A stretch of 64,000 nucleotides of DNA, taken from NCBI RefSeq assembly GCF_004138295.1, contig NZ_SCFM01000027.1:1-64000 (forward strand), read 5' to 3'. Source of the stretch: Ectobacillus funiculus (lineage in GTDB: Bacteria > Bacillota > Bacilli > Bacillales > Bacillaceae_G). How positions within the stretch are numbered: the stretch's first letter is position 1; every line of letters starts with the position of its first letter. The notes below the pieces were generated by a model that saw nothing but the letters and a program-made list of their open reading frames with translations, searched no databases and was not told the DNA's origin. Below are positions 1 to 8,134 of this stretch, in pieces. The position numbers and the translations under genes were made by a program.

Positions 1-82
1 ACGTTTCCGAAAGGAGATGCAAAGCTTGTAAGTTCAATGTTGAATTGTAACTTTTAGTAAGTTTTGTGAACCAGGGATTAGC

Positions 83-289
83 TTGAGGTTGCATTTAATT
101 GTCATCGGACTTCTTTCATTTTTCGCTTCCATTCTCATTTTCTATGTATTCGGAAGCTTTTTATCGATTGAATGGCTGCAGTACGACATGACTCATCCGC
201 TGCTCTCAGCCGGATTCTGGACGCCGCTTCTATTTGCACTCATCATTGGATTTTTAATAGCTCGAAAGTACAGATCTAGACTACAATAA
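83..289 (+). CDS. Small two-helix membrane protein, unrecognised
   Basis: I do not recognise this 68-residue protein. Hydrophobic stretches at about residues 4-26 and 41-60 predict two membrane helices, separated by a short loop with acidic and aromatic residues. A basic tail (RKYRSR) after the second helix suggests a cytoplasmic C-terminus. The start is a TTG with only a weak AGGG ribosome site about 8 nt upstream, so the N-terminus is uncertain. Repeat copy A begins at the stop codon, and the gene is convergent with the next one. Confidence 0.5.
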   Translation: MRLHLIVIGLLSFFASILIFYVFGSFLSIEWLQYDMTHPLLSAGFWTPLLFALIIGFLIARKYRSRLQ

Positions 290-400
290 TAAAGAAAACT
301 CGCCGATTGGCGAAGACAGAGGTGCAGTTGCACTTACACTGTATTCTAAAATTCCCGACTATGTCGAACAATTCACAGTTGGAAATTTTAATTCATACAA
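290..400 (-). repeat. Dispersed structured repeat, copy A (short form)
   Basis: Member of the window-wide repeat family. I assign it to the minus strand because on that strand it ends in a hairpin (CGCC-AATC-GGCG) followed by AGTTTTCTTTA. This is the short form, lacking the extra GCCC/GGGC hairpin. It sits between two convergent genes, and its right end is more diverged than in most copies. Confidence 0.75.
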
Positions 401-510
401 ATTTTTCTGATTTTCTTCTCATCAAATTTTTGCCTATACACTGGGAAAGATTATTTTGCGGAAGAAAGCAGAGCAGCACCCTAAATGTTAAATATTATGT
501 TTTTCGTTCC

Positions 511-548
511 AAAAAGAAACCTTACCTGTGAGGTAAGGTTTCTTTTTT
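511..548. terminator. Bidirectional intrinsic terminator
   Basis: Perfect stem AAGAAACCTTAC/GTAAGGTTTCTT with a six-base loop, flanked by A and T runs, so it can act on both strands. It separates the two convergent small genes. Confidence 0.85.
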
Positions 549-758
549 CTATAATCTGGTTCGGCAACATTCCTGATAGCCGCCATTGGCCATCTGTGCC
601 CTTCCGCATTTGACACAAACTACAAAACGAGAGTGCTTTCCAAATATATTTCCTTTGTTGAACAGCAATGCTTCTGATTGCTTTAAAGAACGTGCGTATG
701 TAGCATATAAAAATAACGTGACTGTACTCGCGACAAGCAACAAAACTGGCACTAGCAT
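549..758 (-). CDS. Small membrane-anchored protein with Cys pairs
   Basis: Unrecognised protein of 69 residues. An N-terminal hydrophobic helix (about residues 1-20) is followed by a basic stretch. A cysteine-rich tail contains CVKCG and, further on, ECC, which could bind a metal such as zinc. I chose the ATG with GAGGTG six bases upstream; a GTG three codons earlier overlaps that ribosome site and is less likely. The bidirectional terminator lies directly after the stop codon. Confidence 0.5.
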   Translation of the reverse strand: MLVPVLLLVASTVTLFLYATYARSLKQSEALLFNKGNIFGKHSRFVVCVKCGRAQMANGGYQECCRTRL

Positions 759-954
759 TTCCGTCACCTCTTTAGATTTGGTCTAATCCCCTTTTTGGAT
801 TACATACTATATTCTGTAAAGCCACTATATATTCCTTCTATTTATTTTTTAGATATTATTACATGATTAGCCAAAAACATTAAAAATTTGGATATGTACA
901 GTTAGAGCTCTTGCCCGTAGCCAGGTCTAATTTAACGCTGCCTCCACAGAACAT

Positions 955-1001
955 AAAAAGAAGCAAATTCTCTGCACATCGCAGGGAATCGGCTTCTTTT
1001 T
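955..1001. terminator. Bidirectional intrinsic terminator
   Basis: Stem AAAAAGAAGC pairing with GGCTTCTTTTT, extended by an inner stem (ATTCTCTGC with GCAGGGAAT). It lies downstream of the proline/glycine-rich gene that ends to its right. Confidence 0.75.
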
Positions 1002-1055
1002 CTCTTCAAATGAAATTTCTCAGTGCCTTCATTTAAGCGGGAGCCCCTTACTTAT

Positions 1056-1532
1056 CTACCCACACTGATAATAATCAATGTTATTTAAATCAATTCCTGT
1101 ATAGAGCCATCTATATTGATTTCGGCTCCATCGATAACCAGCGACAGAGGTACGTCCAACAAATACCGGATAAAACCAAAAGCCTTTGCCATTTTGCAGC
1201 CAAATATACGTATAGCGATACAAGCAACCTCTTATGCCGCCCGGATCAACAGCATATGCCATATGTTGCGGCTTTTGTGGTGTATACGAAGGAGGAGCAC
1301 TTTGTGGAGGTCCTTGGTGGGTTCCTTGTCCCTGCCCCGGCGGATATGATGGGTAGCCTCCGCCTCCCTGTCCTGGCGGATATGGCGGATAACCTCCCCC
1401 CCCATGCCCTGGCGGATACATTCCTGGAGAAAATGGCGGATAGGAACCAGAAGGAGTCAATGGTGTCATCTGCGACTGTGGTTGCGGCTGCATTGGTCTG
1501 TCTCCGTAAGGAAAATACGGATTATCATACAT
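1056..1532 (-). CDS. Proline/glycine-rich repeat protein, possible surface or coat protein
   Basis: Unrecognised 158-residue protein with two parts. Residues 1 to about 92 are rich in Pro, Gly, Gln and Tyr, with a repeated unit of the form YPPGQGGGGYP. Residues about 93-158 form an aromatic, Arg-rich domain with many Trp and Tyr (for example FWFYPVFVGR). There is no signal peptide or membrane helix. The ribosome site GAGGTG lies seven bases before the ATG. Low-complexity repeats joined to an aromatic domain are typical of spore-coat or surface proteins in Bacillus, but that role is an inference. Confidence 0.6.
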   Translation of the reverse strand: MYDNPYFPYGDRPMQPQPQSQMTPLTPSGSYPPFSPGMYPPGHGGGGYPPYPPGQGGGGYPSYPPGQGQGTHQGPPQSAPPSYTPQKPQHMAYAVDPGGIRGCLYRYTYIWLQNGKGFWFYPVFVGRTSVAGYRWSRNQYRWLYTGIDLNNIDYYQCG

Positions 1533-1647
1533 ACGTCTTCACCTCGTTTAGAATCGGCAATCTCTACCTTTTGTAAATGTATGTAAGCGGAACTTGCCTG
1601 TTTCTAGTTTCCCATATAAAAGGGCTTAATCCATTGTTTCCGCTTCT

Positions 1648-2280
1648 CTACTTTGTAAGCTGGTGACGAAATGCATAAATTACCGCTTGCGTACGGTCAC
1701 TGACGTTCAATTTATTTAGAATGTTACTCACATGCGTTTTCACTGTTTTTAACGCAATAAACAGCTCATCAGCAATTTCTTGATTTGATTTTCCCTCGGC
1801 AATGAGCAGCAAAATTTCTCGCTCACGCTCCGTAAGCTCCTCATGTGGCTTGTACTCCTGCTTTTGACGCATTTTGGACATCATTTTTCCCGTTACCTTC
1901 GGTTCGAGCACAGTTTCTCCTCTGTGCGTTGCCCGCAGTGCATCAGCAATATCGCTCGCTCGCGATGTTTTCAGCATATAGCTTGCTGCCCCTGCCTCAA
2001 TAACAGGATACAGCTTTTCATCGTCTAAAAAGCTCGTCACGACAACAATTTTAGCATCAGACCACTCTTGTATAATACATTCTGTTGCCTCTACACCATC
2101 CATTTCGTCCATCACTAAGTCCATTAAGATAATATCAGGACGAAGCGCTAGCGCCAGCTCAACTCCTCGCTTGCCGTTTTCTGCCTCCCCTACAACCTCA
2201 ATATCGGGCTGCGTAGACAAATAAGCAGCGACTCCCATCCGAACCATCTCATGATCATCAACAAGTAATACCCGAATCAT
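1648..2280 (-). CDS. liaR: LiaR/VraR-type response regulator
   Basis: NarL/FixJ-type response regulator of 210 residues. The receiver domain spans about residues 2-120, with acidic residues DD at 8-9 and the likely phosphorylated Asp54. A LuxR-type helix-turn-helix occupies about residues 145-205 ([19 protein letters not shown]). In Bacillus, LiaR is phosphorylated by LiaS under cell-wall antibiotic stress and activates the liaI promoter. The gene follows liaS after three bases and is the last gene of the lia operon. Sequence and gene order agree, so the assignment is firm. Confidence 0.93.
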   Translation of the reverse strand: MIRVLLVDDHEMVRMGVAAYLSTQPDIEVVGEAENGKRGVELALALRPDIILMDLVMDEMDGVEATECIIQEWSDAKIVVVTSFLDDEKLYPVIEAGAASYMLKTSRASDIADALRATHRGETVLEPKVTGKMMSKMRQKQEYKPHEELTEREREILLLIAEGKSNQEIADELFIALKTVKTHVSNILNKLNVSDRTQAVIYAFRHQLTK

Positions 2281-2283
2281 CGT

Positions 2284-3336
2284 CTATCCCTCCTCCCGAG
2301 CAATGATAGGAATTTTCACTTCTAATTGTGTTCCTTTGTTTGGAAAGCTAAGAATTTTAAACGTACCTCCGATTTCCTGCGAACGCTCCTGCATGGACTC
2401 TAAGCCGTATGAACCAGCTTTACGCTGCGAAACATCGAATCCGATGCCATCATCCATCATCTTTAAAATCGCATACTTCCCGAAGCGCCGGAAGCGAAGC
2501 TCCATTTTATTCGCTTTGCTATGGCGAAGCATATTCGATAGCGCCTCCTGTACAATCCGAAATAAATGGTCCTCGACCCCTTTTTCTAAATCAATTTGTT
2601 CAATATGCCAGGATAGATGAATATGCTGCTTACGCGAAAGCTCTGTTAACAACTCTTCTATTCCATCCTTTAGCTTTTTTCCCTCAAGCTGTATTGGCCG
2701 TAAATGTAACAAAAGGGCGCGCATTTCCGTCTGTGCATTTATGACCATATGCTCTACCAGTTGCAATTGCTTGCTCACCGTTTCCGAATTTCTATCGTTT
2801 TGCGCTATCACCGCAGACATCATCATAGACATAGCAAACAGTTGCTGACTGACAGAATCATGCAGATCGCGCGCCAATCGCTGCCTCTCCTCAGAAATCG
2901 TCGCCTGCCTCATTTCCTCGCTCCATTCAGCCCTTTCATTTGTTAGCTTCTGAAATAATCCAGCCTGCTCTTCTAAACGGTAAGAGAGAGCTACAATCCG
3001 CTTACCAATAGAGCTTAACTCATCTTCTGCAGTAAAGAGATCCTCCTTCGGATAACTTCCGCGCTCAACTTCCAATAGAACGGAAGAAATTTCGTTTAGA
3101 CGGCGCTTTGTATATTGTCCGATCGAGTAACCGATCACAGCACCGAACAAGCCGCTGCCGCCAATTACAAATAAAACCATTGGAACAGATGCAATCTCCC
3201 TCCCCACTAAAAATTCGTATACTGGCTGCTTACTTTTCCAAGCATATACAATCGTTGCAAAAAGCGAGACGCCGAGACAAGACAAAATCGAATAGTTAAA
3301 ATATGTCCATGGAAAACTGGATTGTTTCCCTATCAT
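2284..3336 (-). CDS. liaS: LiaS/VraS-type sensor histidine kinase
   Basis: Membrane histidine kinase of 350 residues. Two N-terminal membrane helices lie at about 12-32 and 50-70, with only a short extracytoplasmic loop, as expected for an intramembrane-sensing kinase. The HisKA_3 box (RLARDLHDSVSQQ) places the phosphorylated His at 159. The HATPase part has EALSNMLRHSKAN and the DDGIGFD motif. Its start overlaps the liaF stop by four bases (ATGA), so translation is probably coupled. LiaF inhibits this kinase in the absence of stress in B. subtilis. Confidence 0.92.
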   Translation of the reverse strand: MIGKQSSFPWTYFNYSILSCLGVSLFATIVYAWKSKQPVYEFLVGREIASVPMVLFVIGGSGLFGAVIGYSIGQYTKRRLNEISSVLLEVERGSYPKEDLFTAEDELSSIGKRIVALSYRLEEQAGLFQKLTNERAEWSEEMRQATISEERQRLARDLHDSVSQQLFAMSMMMSAVIAQNDRNSETVSKQLQLVEHMVINAQTEMRALLLHLRPIQLEGKKLKDGIEELLTELSRKQHIHLSWHIEQIDLEKGVEDHLFRIVQEALSNMLRHSKANKMELRFRRFGKYAILKMMDDGIGFDVSQRKAGSYGLESMQERSQEIGGTFKILSFPNKGTQLEVKIPIIAREEG

Positions 3337-4067
3337 ACATATCTCACCTCCGTATCACCAACAAGAAGCGAGGAGATGATTTTTACTCGTCTCGAAGCCT
3401 CCCTGTACTGCTCTGTTTGAAAAATGAGATTTCGATTCCACCCCTTCTCCTCATGTCCGCACGCAGAAACGCGTCCAAGCAGCATAGAATGATTCAAAGA
3501 TAGCTCAATATCGTATGGTACATACAAACGGATATTACCGACAAGACCATGAATCACAATGACAGTTTCTCCCTCAGCGATCATTGCTGTCGTTAAATCA
3601 ATGTGAACATCACCCACTCCATACCGAATATTAATGTCCTGCAGCTCATAGACACAATCCATCACCCGGTAATTTCCGACAAACATATTTTTTAAAAACG
3701 GTTCAGAACGCAGCACTGCAGAGCCTGAGTCCGCTGCTTCCTTTGTTTCAATCTGCAGCATAATTGGGCGCCTTCTGCTTTGAAGCAATTCATATCCTAT
3801 ATACATAATTGCGCTTGCAAGCAACAGCTGAAATGCAGCAGAAGAGAACACATGTACAATAAAGATAAGAGCACCGATAGATAGAAGAACGGTTCCTCTT
3901 TTTTTCTTTCCTTTACTGCGGTAATGCTGACCGACCACAATCATCACAATTGAAAAAACAAGGGCAACCGGTTCAAAGTTATGCGTAATAATATCAATGA
4001 GGAGTCCAATCCCAAACAAAATGGCGGCAATCGCGACAATTTCCGTTTTTAGCAGCTGCCGTTTCAT
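3333..4067 (-). CDS. liaF: LiaF-type inhibitor of the LiaRS system
   Basis: Membrane protein of 244 residues with four short hydrophobic helices in the first half and a soluble C-terminal domain (about residues 125-244) like that of LiaF/VraT. LiaF keeps the LiaS kinase off in unstressed cells. I start at MKRQLL, which has the strong site GGAGGAGAG. An upstream in-frame ATG would translate part of repeat copy B (MSSPIGEFSLL) and is an artefact. The gene is the first of liaF-liaS-liaR, separated from liaH by copy B and a terminator. Confidence 0.88.
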   Translation of the reverse strand: MKRQLLKTEIVAIAAILFGIGLLIDIITHNFEPVALVFSIVMIVVGQHYRSKGKKKRGTVLLSIGALIFIVHVFSSAAFQLLLASAIMYIGYELLQSRRRPIMLQIETKEAADSGSAVLRSEPFLKNMFVGNYRVMDCVYELQDINIRYGVGDVHIDLTTAMIAEGETVIVIHGLVGNIRLYVPYDIELSLNHSMLLGRVSACGHEEKGWNRNLIFQTEQYREASRRVKIISSLLVGDTEVRYV

Positions 4068-4094
4068 ACCTCTCTCCTCCTTTCCCAGTTGTAA

Positions 4095-4217
4095 TAAAGA
4101 AAACTCGCCGATTGGCGAAGACAAAGGTGTAATTGCCCTTACACTATATTCCTAAAATTTCCAGATACATCAAATGACTTGCCAGCTAGGAAATTTATGC
4201 TTTCTTAAAGTATGAAA
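4095..4217 (-). repeat. Dispersed structured repeat, copy B (short form)
   Basis: Family copy placed between liaH and liaF. On the minus strand it ends in CGCC-AATC-GGCG plus AGTTTTCTTTA only about 27 bases before the liaF start codon. The GGTGTA/TACATC long-range pairing differs from the usual GGCGTA/TACGTC by a compensating C-G to T-A change. Confidence 0.85.
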
Positions 4218-4218
4218 C

Positions 4219-4255
4219 AGAAGAAAAGGAATTGTTATGCAATTCCTTTTCTTCT
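4219..4255. terminator. Bidirectional terminator after liaH
   Basis: Perfect stem AGAAGAAAAGGAATTG/CAATTCCTTTTCTTCT with a five-base loop. Read on the minus strand it should stop most liaI-liaH transcripts before liaFSR, leaving only read-through for the regulatory genes. Confidence 0.85.
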
Positions 4256-4287
4256 CTACTATATCATAAGCTGCTAGACAATGGATG

Positions 4288-4926
4288 TTATGAATGTGCA
4301 GATTCTTTCAATTCTTTTTCAAGTTTAGCAATTCTGTAATCAAACGTGTCACGCTCATATGCCTCGTGTACTCGAATCTCCAGATCACGCATGTGCTCTT
4401 CAATCTCTTCAAAACGTATAAATGGATTATCTTTAGACATTTTTCCAAGTGTGTCATGAATACGGCGGTTGGCGTGCGCCATATTTTCTCGTGCCATGAG
4501 CTCCATCCGCTTTGTCTGCATTTCCTTGAGCTTGTTTTTCATCTCAGTCAGCTGGCGTTGTAATTCTTCGACCTGCTCCGCTGTTTTTGCATGAGCATCC
4601 GCTAAACGTGATGCTTGCCCTTCATAATATTCCGCTTCCTTCCATGCTCTCGCCTCTAAATCAGCAGCACCTGCTTGACGCGCAATATCAGCCTGCTGCT
4701 TCCGTTTTTCTGCCATATATGCTGCCTGCTCTTTCTCACGAAGAAAGTTCGTCTTCAGCATGCCGTGACGCTCAATGAGCTGTTCAATTTTTTTTGTCTC
4801 TTGTTCACCATCACGTAAGTATTGATTCAGGAGGGCAATCGGATTTTGACGCTCCTTCTCATCAAGTGCATTATGGAGATCCGCCATTACAATATTACGA
4901 ATTCGTTGGAATAAGGATTGTCTCAT
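4288..4926 (-). CDS. liaH: LiaH, PspA/IM30-family stress protein
   Basis: PspA/IM30 family, 212 residues, almost entirely alpha-helical coiled coil with many Glu, Lys and Gln. The N-terminus (MRQSLFQRIRNIVMADLHNA) matches the family's short membrane-contacting helix, and the NPxALLNQYLR stretch is family-typical. PspA proteins form large oligomers under the membrane and protect it under envelope stress. The gene lies 19 bases after liaI, so the two form the main output of the LiaR-controlled promoter. Confidence 0.9.
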   Translation of the reverse strand: MRQSLFQRIRNIVMADLHNALDEKERQNPIALLNQYLRDGEQETKKIEQLIERHGMLKTNFLREKEQAAYMAEKRKQQADIARQAGAADLEARAWKEAEYYEGQASRLADAHAKTAEQVEELQRQLTEMKNKLKEMQTKRMELMARENMAHANRRIHDTLGKMSKDNPFIRFEEIEEHMRDLEIRVHEAYERDTFDYRIAKLEKELKESAHS

Positions 4927-4945
4927 ACATATCTCTTCCCTTCTC

Positions 4946-5299
4946 TTAATAATGTTTCATTACATGGTCCCATTCATCTTCAAAACTACGAAACGATTTG
5001 TATGCATCTTCCTGTTTTCTGCCGCCGCATTTAGTCTTGTAATTGCGATACCCGTAATACAGTAGTGCAATTGCCCCGACTCCAATAATAGCTGGGAAAT
5101 TCCCCAAAACAATGGACAGGCCAATCAAACCGATAATACCCCAGAAAAACTTTCCTAGCAGCGCATCGGCTTTCAGAAATGACCTGAAACTCCAATACGC
5201 AATCGCTGCTCCAATCAATAAGCCCACAATATGACCAAGCGTGGCGAGCGCAATGATAACGAGTACTCCCGCTGCTAAAAAGGTGAGAAACTTTTTCAT
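4946..5299 (-). CDS. liaI: LiaI-type membrane protein
   Basis: Membrane protein of 117 residues. Helices occur at about residues 5-22, 25-40, 50-65 and 68-85, followed by a charged cytoplasmic tail (KTKCGGRKQED to the end). LiaI is the membrane anchor for LiaH in B. subtilis. The position directly before liaH and the strong ribosome site (GGGAGG) support the call. It is somewhat longer than I would expect for the LiaI small protein, so it may be a related member of the family. Confidence 0.75.
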   Translation of the reverse strand: MKKFLTFLAAGVLVIIALATLGHIVGLLIGAAIAYWSFRSFLKADALLGKFFWGIIGLIGLSIVLGNFPAIIGVGAIALLYYGYRNYKTKCGGRKQEDAYKSFRSFEDEWDHVMKHY

Positions 5300-5391
5300 A
5301 CCTTTTTGCCTCCCTTCATTTTGATACTCTTATCTTATCTGAAACGAAGCACCCTCATAACGAACCAGGGAACGGTTTTCACTAGGACTTT

Positions 5392-5413
5392 AGACCGACT
5401 TCACCCTCGGACT
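5392..5413 (-). promoter_or_regulatory. Candidate LiaR operator upstream of liaI
   Basis: Imperfect inverted repeat AGTCCGA-N8-TCGGTCT, about 95-115 bases upstream of the liaI start codon. Its position and the GTCGGTCT element fit a LiaR/VraR-type site, but I am matching from memory and the assignment is tentative. Confidence 0.45.
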
Positions 5414-5524
5414 CGCAAAGTTTTCTATTGCACCGCTCCCCAAACAACTTCCTCTTTCAGGCTTTCACTTCCCAATTATTTTTCTATTTCAGCAGCCACT
5501 TTAAAAAATCGTTTTTTTAATATT

Positions 5525-5554
5525 ATTAAATATCGTTCAATAACGATATTTAAT
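5525..5554. promoter_or_regulatory. Perfect 13-bp inverted repeat, possible operator or hairpin
   Basis: ATTAAATATCGTT-CAAT-AACGATATTTAAT lies in the 479-base gap between divergent liaI and the M23 peptidase gene. It has no T tract, so it is not an obvious terminator. An operator for a dimeric regulator is the simplest reading. Apart from this and the LiaR site, I see nothing else in the gap. Confidence 0.5.
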
Positions 5555-5778
5555 CAGAGCCAACTTCTCATTCATTCCTTAAGGTTATAAGCCCTAAAAC
5601 AACCTAATCACACTATATGCAAATAAATATGTAAAAAACGAACTATATTTCAGATAACTTCAGTACATTTGCATAAAAATCTAACATTCTATTAAATTTC
5701 TTTACATTATGGTAAAAATAATAGATTCTTCTTTCATTCTATGGTATAAAAATACGGTAGAGAAAGGGGAACGCAACA

Positions 5779-7077
5779 ATGAAGAAACATACTGTTTTGA
5801 GTATGCTAGCGACAGGAGCCTTTTTACTTGCTCCAACAGCTTCCATATATGCAGAAACAAACCAGGATAAATTAAACAGCATTGAATCGCAATTGAATGG
5901 AACATCTCAACAACTAGATAACCATAAGCAGGAGAAACTGCAAATCGAACAGGATATTGCACTTCTTCAGCAGAAACTAGATGAACTGAATACAGCAATT
6001 GCTAACACAGAACAGGAACTAGCAACAATTGAACAACAAATTAAAGAAACAGAAGCTGTAATTGAAGAAAAAAATCGTCGTATCGGGTACTTACAAGTAC
6101 AAATTGAAAAACGACAGGTTCTCATCGATCAGCGTCTGCGTACACTGCAGGAGCAGCCTCGCAGCACCTTAGTCACAGAGTTGATTATCAACTCTAAAAA
6201 CATAACCGATTTATTGGAAAAAATGTATTCTGTGTCGCTTATCTTAAATTCTGATAATGATATTTTACAAGAGCAGGCACGAGACAAAGATGCTGTCGAA
6301 ACTGAACAGAAAGCAGTAAAAGAACAGGAAGCGGCATTGCAGCAACAAAAAGAAATGCAGGTACAAAAGCAGCAGCAGCAAGCGGCAGACAAGCAGCAGC
6401 AGGAAGTTCTTATGAATGACATGCATGCAAAGCTATCGCAAACGATGGAGGAAATCGAAAGCACTGAAGAAACAAAAGCGCTTTTAGAAGCACAAAGACA
6501 AGCGACTCAGCAACTTGTGGAAGCGGATAAACGTGCAGCAGCTCAAGCAGCGGCTCAGGCAGCTCAAGCAGCGGCTCAGGCAGCTCAAGCAGCAGCGGCT
6601 CAAGCACAGGCTGCGGAGGATGCAAAAAAGGCAGCTGCGCCTTCCGCTGGAGCATCCAGTCAACCTAGCGTAGCAGCTGTCAATCAAGGCGGATTCATCA
6701 AACCTGCAGCTGGCGCTTTCACATCAGGCTTCGGAGGAAGATGGGGGAAACTGCATGCAGGTGTAGATATTGCGGCATCAGGAACAGTGCCGGTTGTAGC
6801 GGCGGCAGATGGTGTTGTCATACGCGCCTATGCTTCAAGCAGCTACGGAAATGTTGTATTTATTTCGCATCGCATCAACGGACAAACCTACACAACTGTA
6901 TATGCACACTTAAGCAGCTATTCTGTTGGAACAGGACAAACTGTAAAGCAAGGTCAGCAAATTGGAATCATGGGTAATACAGGGGATTCACAAGGGCAGC
7001 ATCTTCACTTTGAATTGCATGTAGGAGAATGGAATCTAGCAAAGAGTAACGCAGTAAACCCAATGCCATACTTATAA
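5779..7077 (+). CDS. Secreted coiled-coil M23 family peptidase
   Basis: Secreted protein of 432 residues. A signal peptide (residues 1 to about 25, ending IYAE) is followed by a long coiled coil (about 28-250). An Ala/Gln-rich linker with repeated AAQAAQ units (about 252-285) comes next. The C-terminal M23 domain carries zinc-binding motifs HAGVD (His326, Asp330) and HLH (408-410), with a further His near 377. The architecture matches EnvC/CwlO-like peptidoglycan hydrolases or their activators. All metal ligands are present, so it is probably an active endopeptidase acting on cross-bridges outside the membrane. The ribosome site AAAGGGG precedes the ATG. Confidence 0.9.
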   Translation: MKKHTVLSMLATGAFLLAPTASIYAETNQDKLNSIESQLNGTSQQLDNHKQEKLQIEQDIALLQQKLDELNTAIANTEQELATIEQQIKETEAVIEEKNRRIGYLQVQIEKRQVLIDQRLRTLQEQPRSTLVTELIINSKNITDLLEKMYSVSLILNSDNDILQEQARDKDAVETEQKAVKEQEAALQQQKEMQVQKQQQQAADKQQQEVLMNDMHAKLSQTMEEIESTEETKALLEAQRQATQQLVEADKRAAAQAAAQAAQAAAQAAQAAAAQAQAAEDAKKAAAPSAGASSQPSVAAVNQGGFIKPAAGAFTSGFGGRWGKLHAGVDIAASGTVPVVAAADGVVIRAYASSSYGNVVFISHRINGQTYTTVYAHLSSYSVGTGQTVKQGQQIGIMGNTGDSQGQHLHFELHVGEWNLAKSNAVNPMPYL

Positions 7078-7078
7078 A

Positions 7079-7098
7079 AGCAAAATCGTTATTTTGCT
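7079..7098 (+). terminator. Weak hairpin after the M23 peptidase gene
   Basis: AGCAAAAT-CGTT-ATTTTGCT directly after the stop codon. The following sequence is only moderately T-rich. Confidence 0.45.
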
Positions 7099-7185
7099 GC
7101 TGTTTCTTCCAAACATAAAATGTTATTCACCTTGTTGGTTTAGGGTTACCTTACAGCCAGCAGATGAATAAACCGGAAAATACCG

Positions 7186-7226
7186 AAAAAGGATCTCAGT
7201 TAAATATTCAGCTAGGATCCTTTTTT
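7186..7226. terminator. Bidirectional intrinsic terminator
   Basis: AAAAAGGATC pairs with GGATCCTTTTT around an 18-base loop and is followed by a T run. It is a stronger stop for the M23 gene than the hairpin next to its stop codon. Confidence 0.75.
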
Positions 7227-7329
7227 CCATTCATATCCCTTACTTGGACCTTTGTTTGCTTATTAGGCGGGATTTTTCTTAATGTTAAGTACGCAAAGCG
7301 AACATGCGGTTTAGGCGGAGAATATTTAT

Positions 7330-7455
7330 GAAAACCTCCTACCTGCCCTTGGGTGAAAACAGAGGCGTAGTTGCCCTTATACTGTATTTCTAAAATTTCC
7401 GACTACGTCGAATTGGCTCTTAGATGGAAATTTATACATTCTGAAAATGCAAAGA
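7330..7455 (-). repeat. Dispersed structured repeat, copy C (damaged at one end)
   Basis: The middle and right side match the family (CTTGGGTGAAAAC, GGCGTAGTTGC, GACTACGTCG, GAAATTTATAC). The left terminator hairpin is deleted and replaced by AAAACCTCCTACCTG. It lies in the convergent space between the M23 gene and sirC. Confidence 0.75.
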
Positions 7456-7483
7456 AAGCACTACCGTAACGATAGTGCCTTTT
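7455..7483. terminator. Bidirectional terminator after sirC
   Basis: GCACTACCG-TAA-CGATAGTGC flanked by AAA and TTTT. It joins directly to the end of repeat copy C and would end the cysH operon on the minus strand. Confidence 0.75.
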
Positions 7484-7537
7484 CTGTAAAAGTCCCTTTT
7501 TACACTGAGGATGTGGCAACCACGCCATATCAGTGTC

Positions 7538-8134
7538 TTATAAGTTCTCTAAAAACTGCTGTTGTTTTTCCAGCGAGCCTATATACTCCGATTTAAGTAC
7601 CTCCTGCAGCAATACATTCCGCACTGCTTTGTTGTGAGCAGAAGCTTTCACTCTAATCCGACATTCATATAAAAAATCCAAATACTGCTCATACTCTTCG
7701 CCATATGTATCCGACAGATCATCCCGAATTTTCTTTGCAAGCTTCGGACTAGCACCGCCAGTGGAAACAGCAATCATTAATCGGCCGCGCTCAAATGCTG
7801 CTGGAAGATGAACATTTCCTGCAGTCGGATCTGTAATGACATTCACGAGCTGGTTCTCGCCCGCCTCTGCTGCAATTCGGGTGTTAAGCTCCGCGTCATC
7901 TGTCGCGGCAATAATGAGGAGCGCTCCGACAAGGTCTGATTCTTCATATGTCTTCGCAAGCCACGTAATGTGCCCCTCTTCAGCAAGTTTTTGTACCTTT
8001 CCATCAGCTTCAGGACTAATAACAGTCACATCGGCTCCTTCTCTGACAAGCGGCCCAATTTTAAAAAGAGCCACCTTGCCGCCGCCAACAACAACAACGC
8101 GCTTATTTTGTATGTGTAGCGTAAGTGGGTACAT
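7538..8134 (-). CDS. sirC: SirC, precorrin-2 dehydrogenase
   Basis: Siroheme synthesis enzyme of 198 residues that oxidises precorrin-2 to sirohydrochlorin with NAD. The Rossmann motif VVVVGGGKVALFK lies near the N-terminus, and STGGASPKLAKKIR is typical of the family (CysG N-terminal half, YlnF). I start at MYPLTLHIQ, which has GGAAGGAG upstream. A longer reading adds 13 residues that overlap sirB. The gene overlaps the end of sirB by 32 bases and is the last gene of the cysH operon. Confidence 0.9.
   Translation of the reverse strand: MYPLTLHIQNKRVVVVGGGKVALFKIGPLVREGADVTVISPEADGKVQKLAEEGHITWLAKTYEESDLVGALLIIAATDDAELNTRIAAEAGENQLVNVITDPTAGNVHLPAAFERGRLMIAVSTGGASPKLAKKIRDDLSDTYGEEYEQYLDFLYECRIRVKASAHNKAVRNVLLQEVLKSEYIGSLEKQQQFLENL

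Noticed and set aside
307-531. Rightward open frame of 74 codons
   Set aside because: It overlaps repeat copy A and the following terminator, has no ribosome site and shows no protein-like pattern.
4068-4124. N-terminal extension of LiaF
   Set aside because: The extra 19 residues are translated from repeat copy B, and the internal ATG has the proper ribosome site.
6534-6640. Ala/Gln tandem repeat inside the M23 peptidase gene as a DNA repeat element
   Set aside because: It is an in-frame low-complexity linker of the protein, common in secreted hydrolases.
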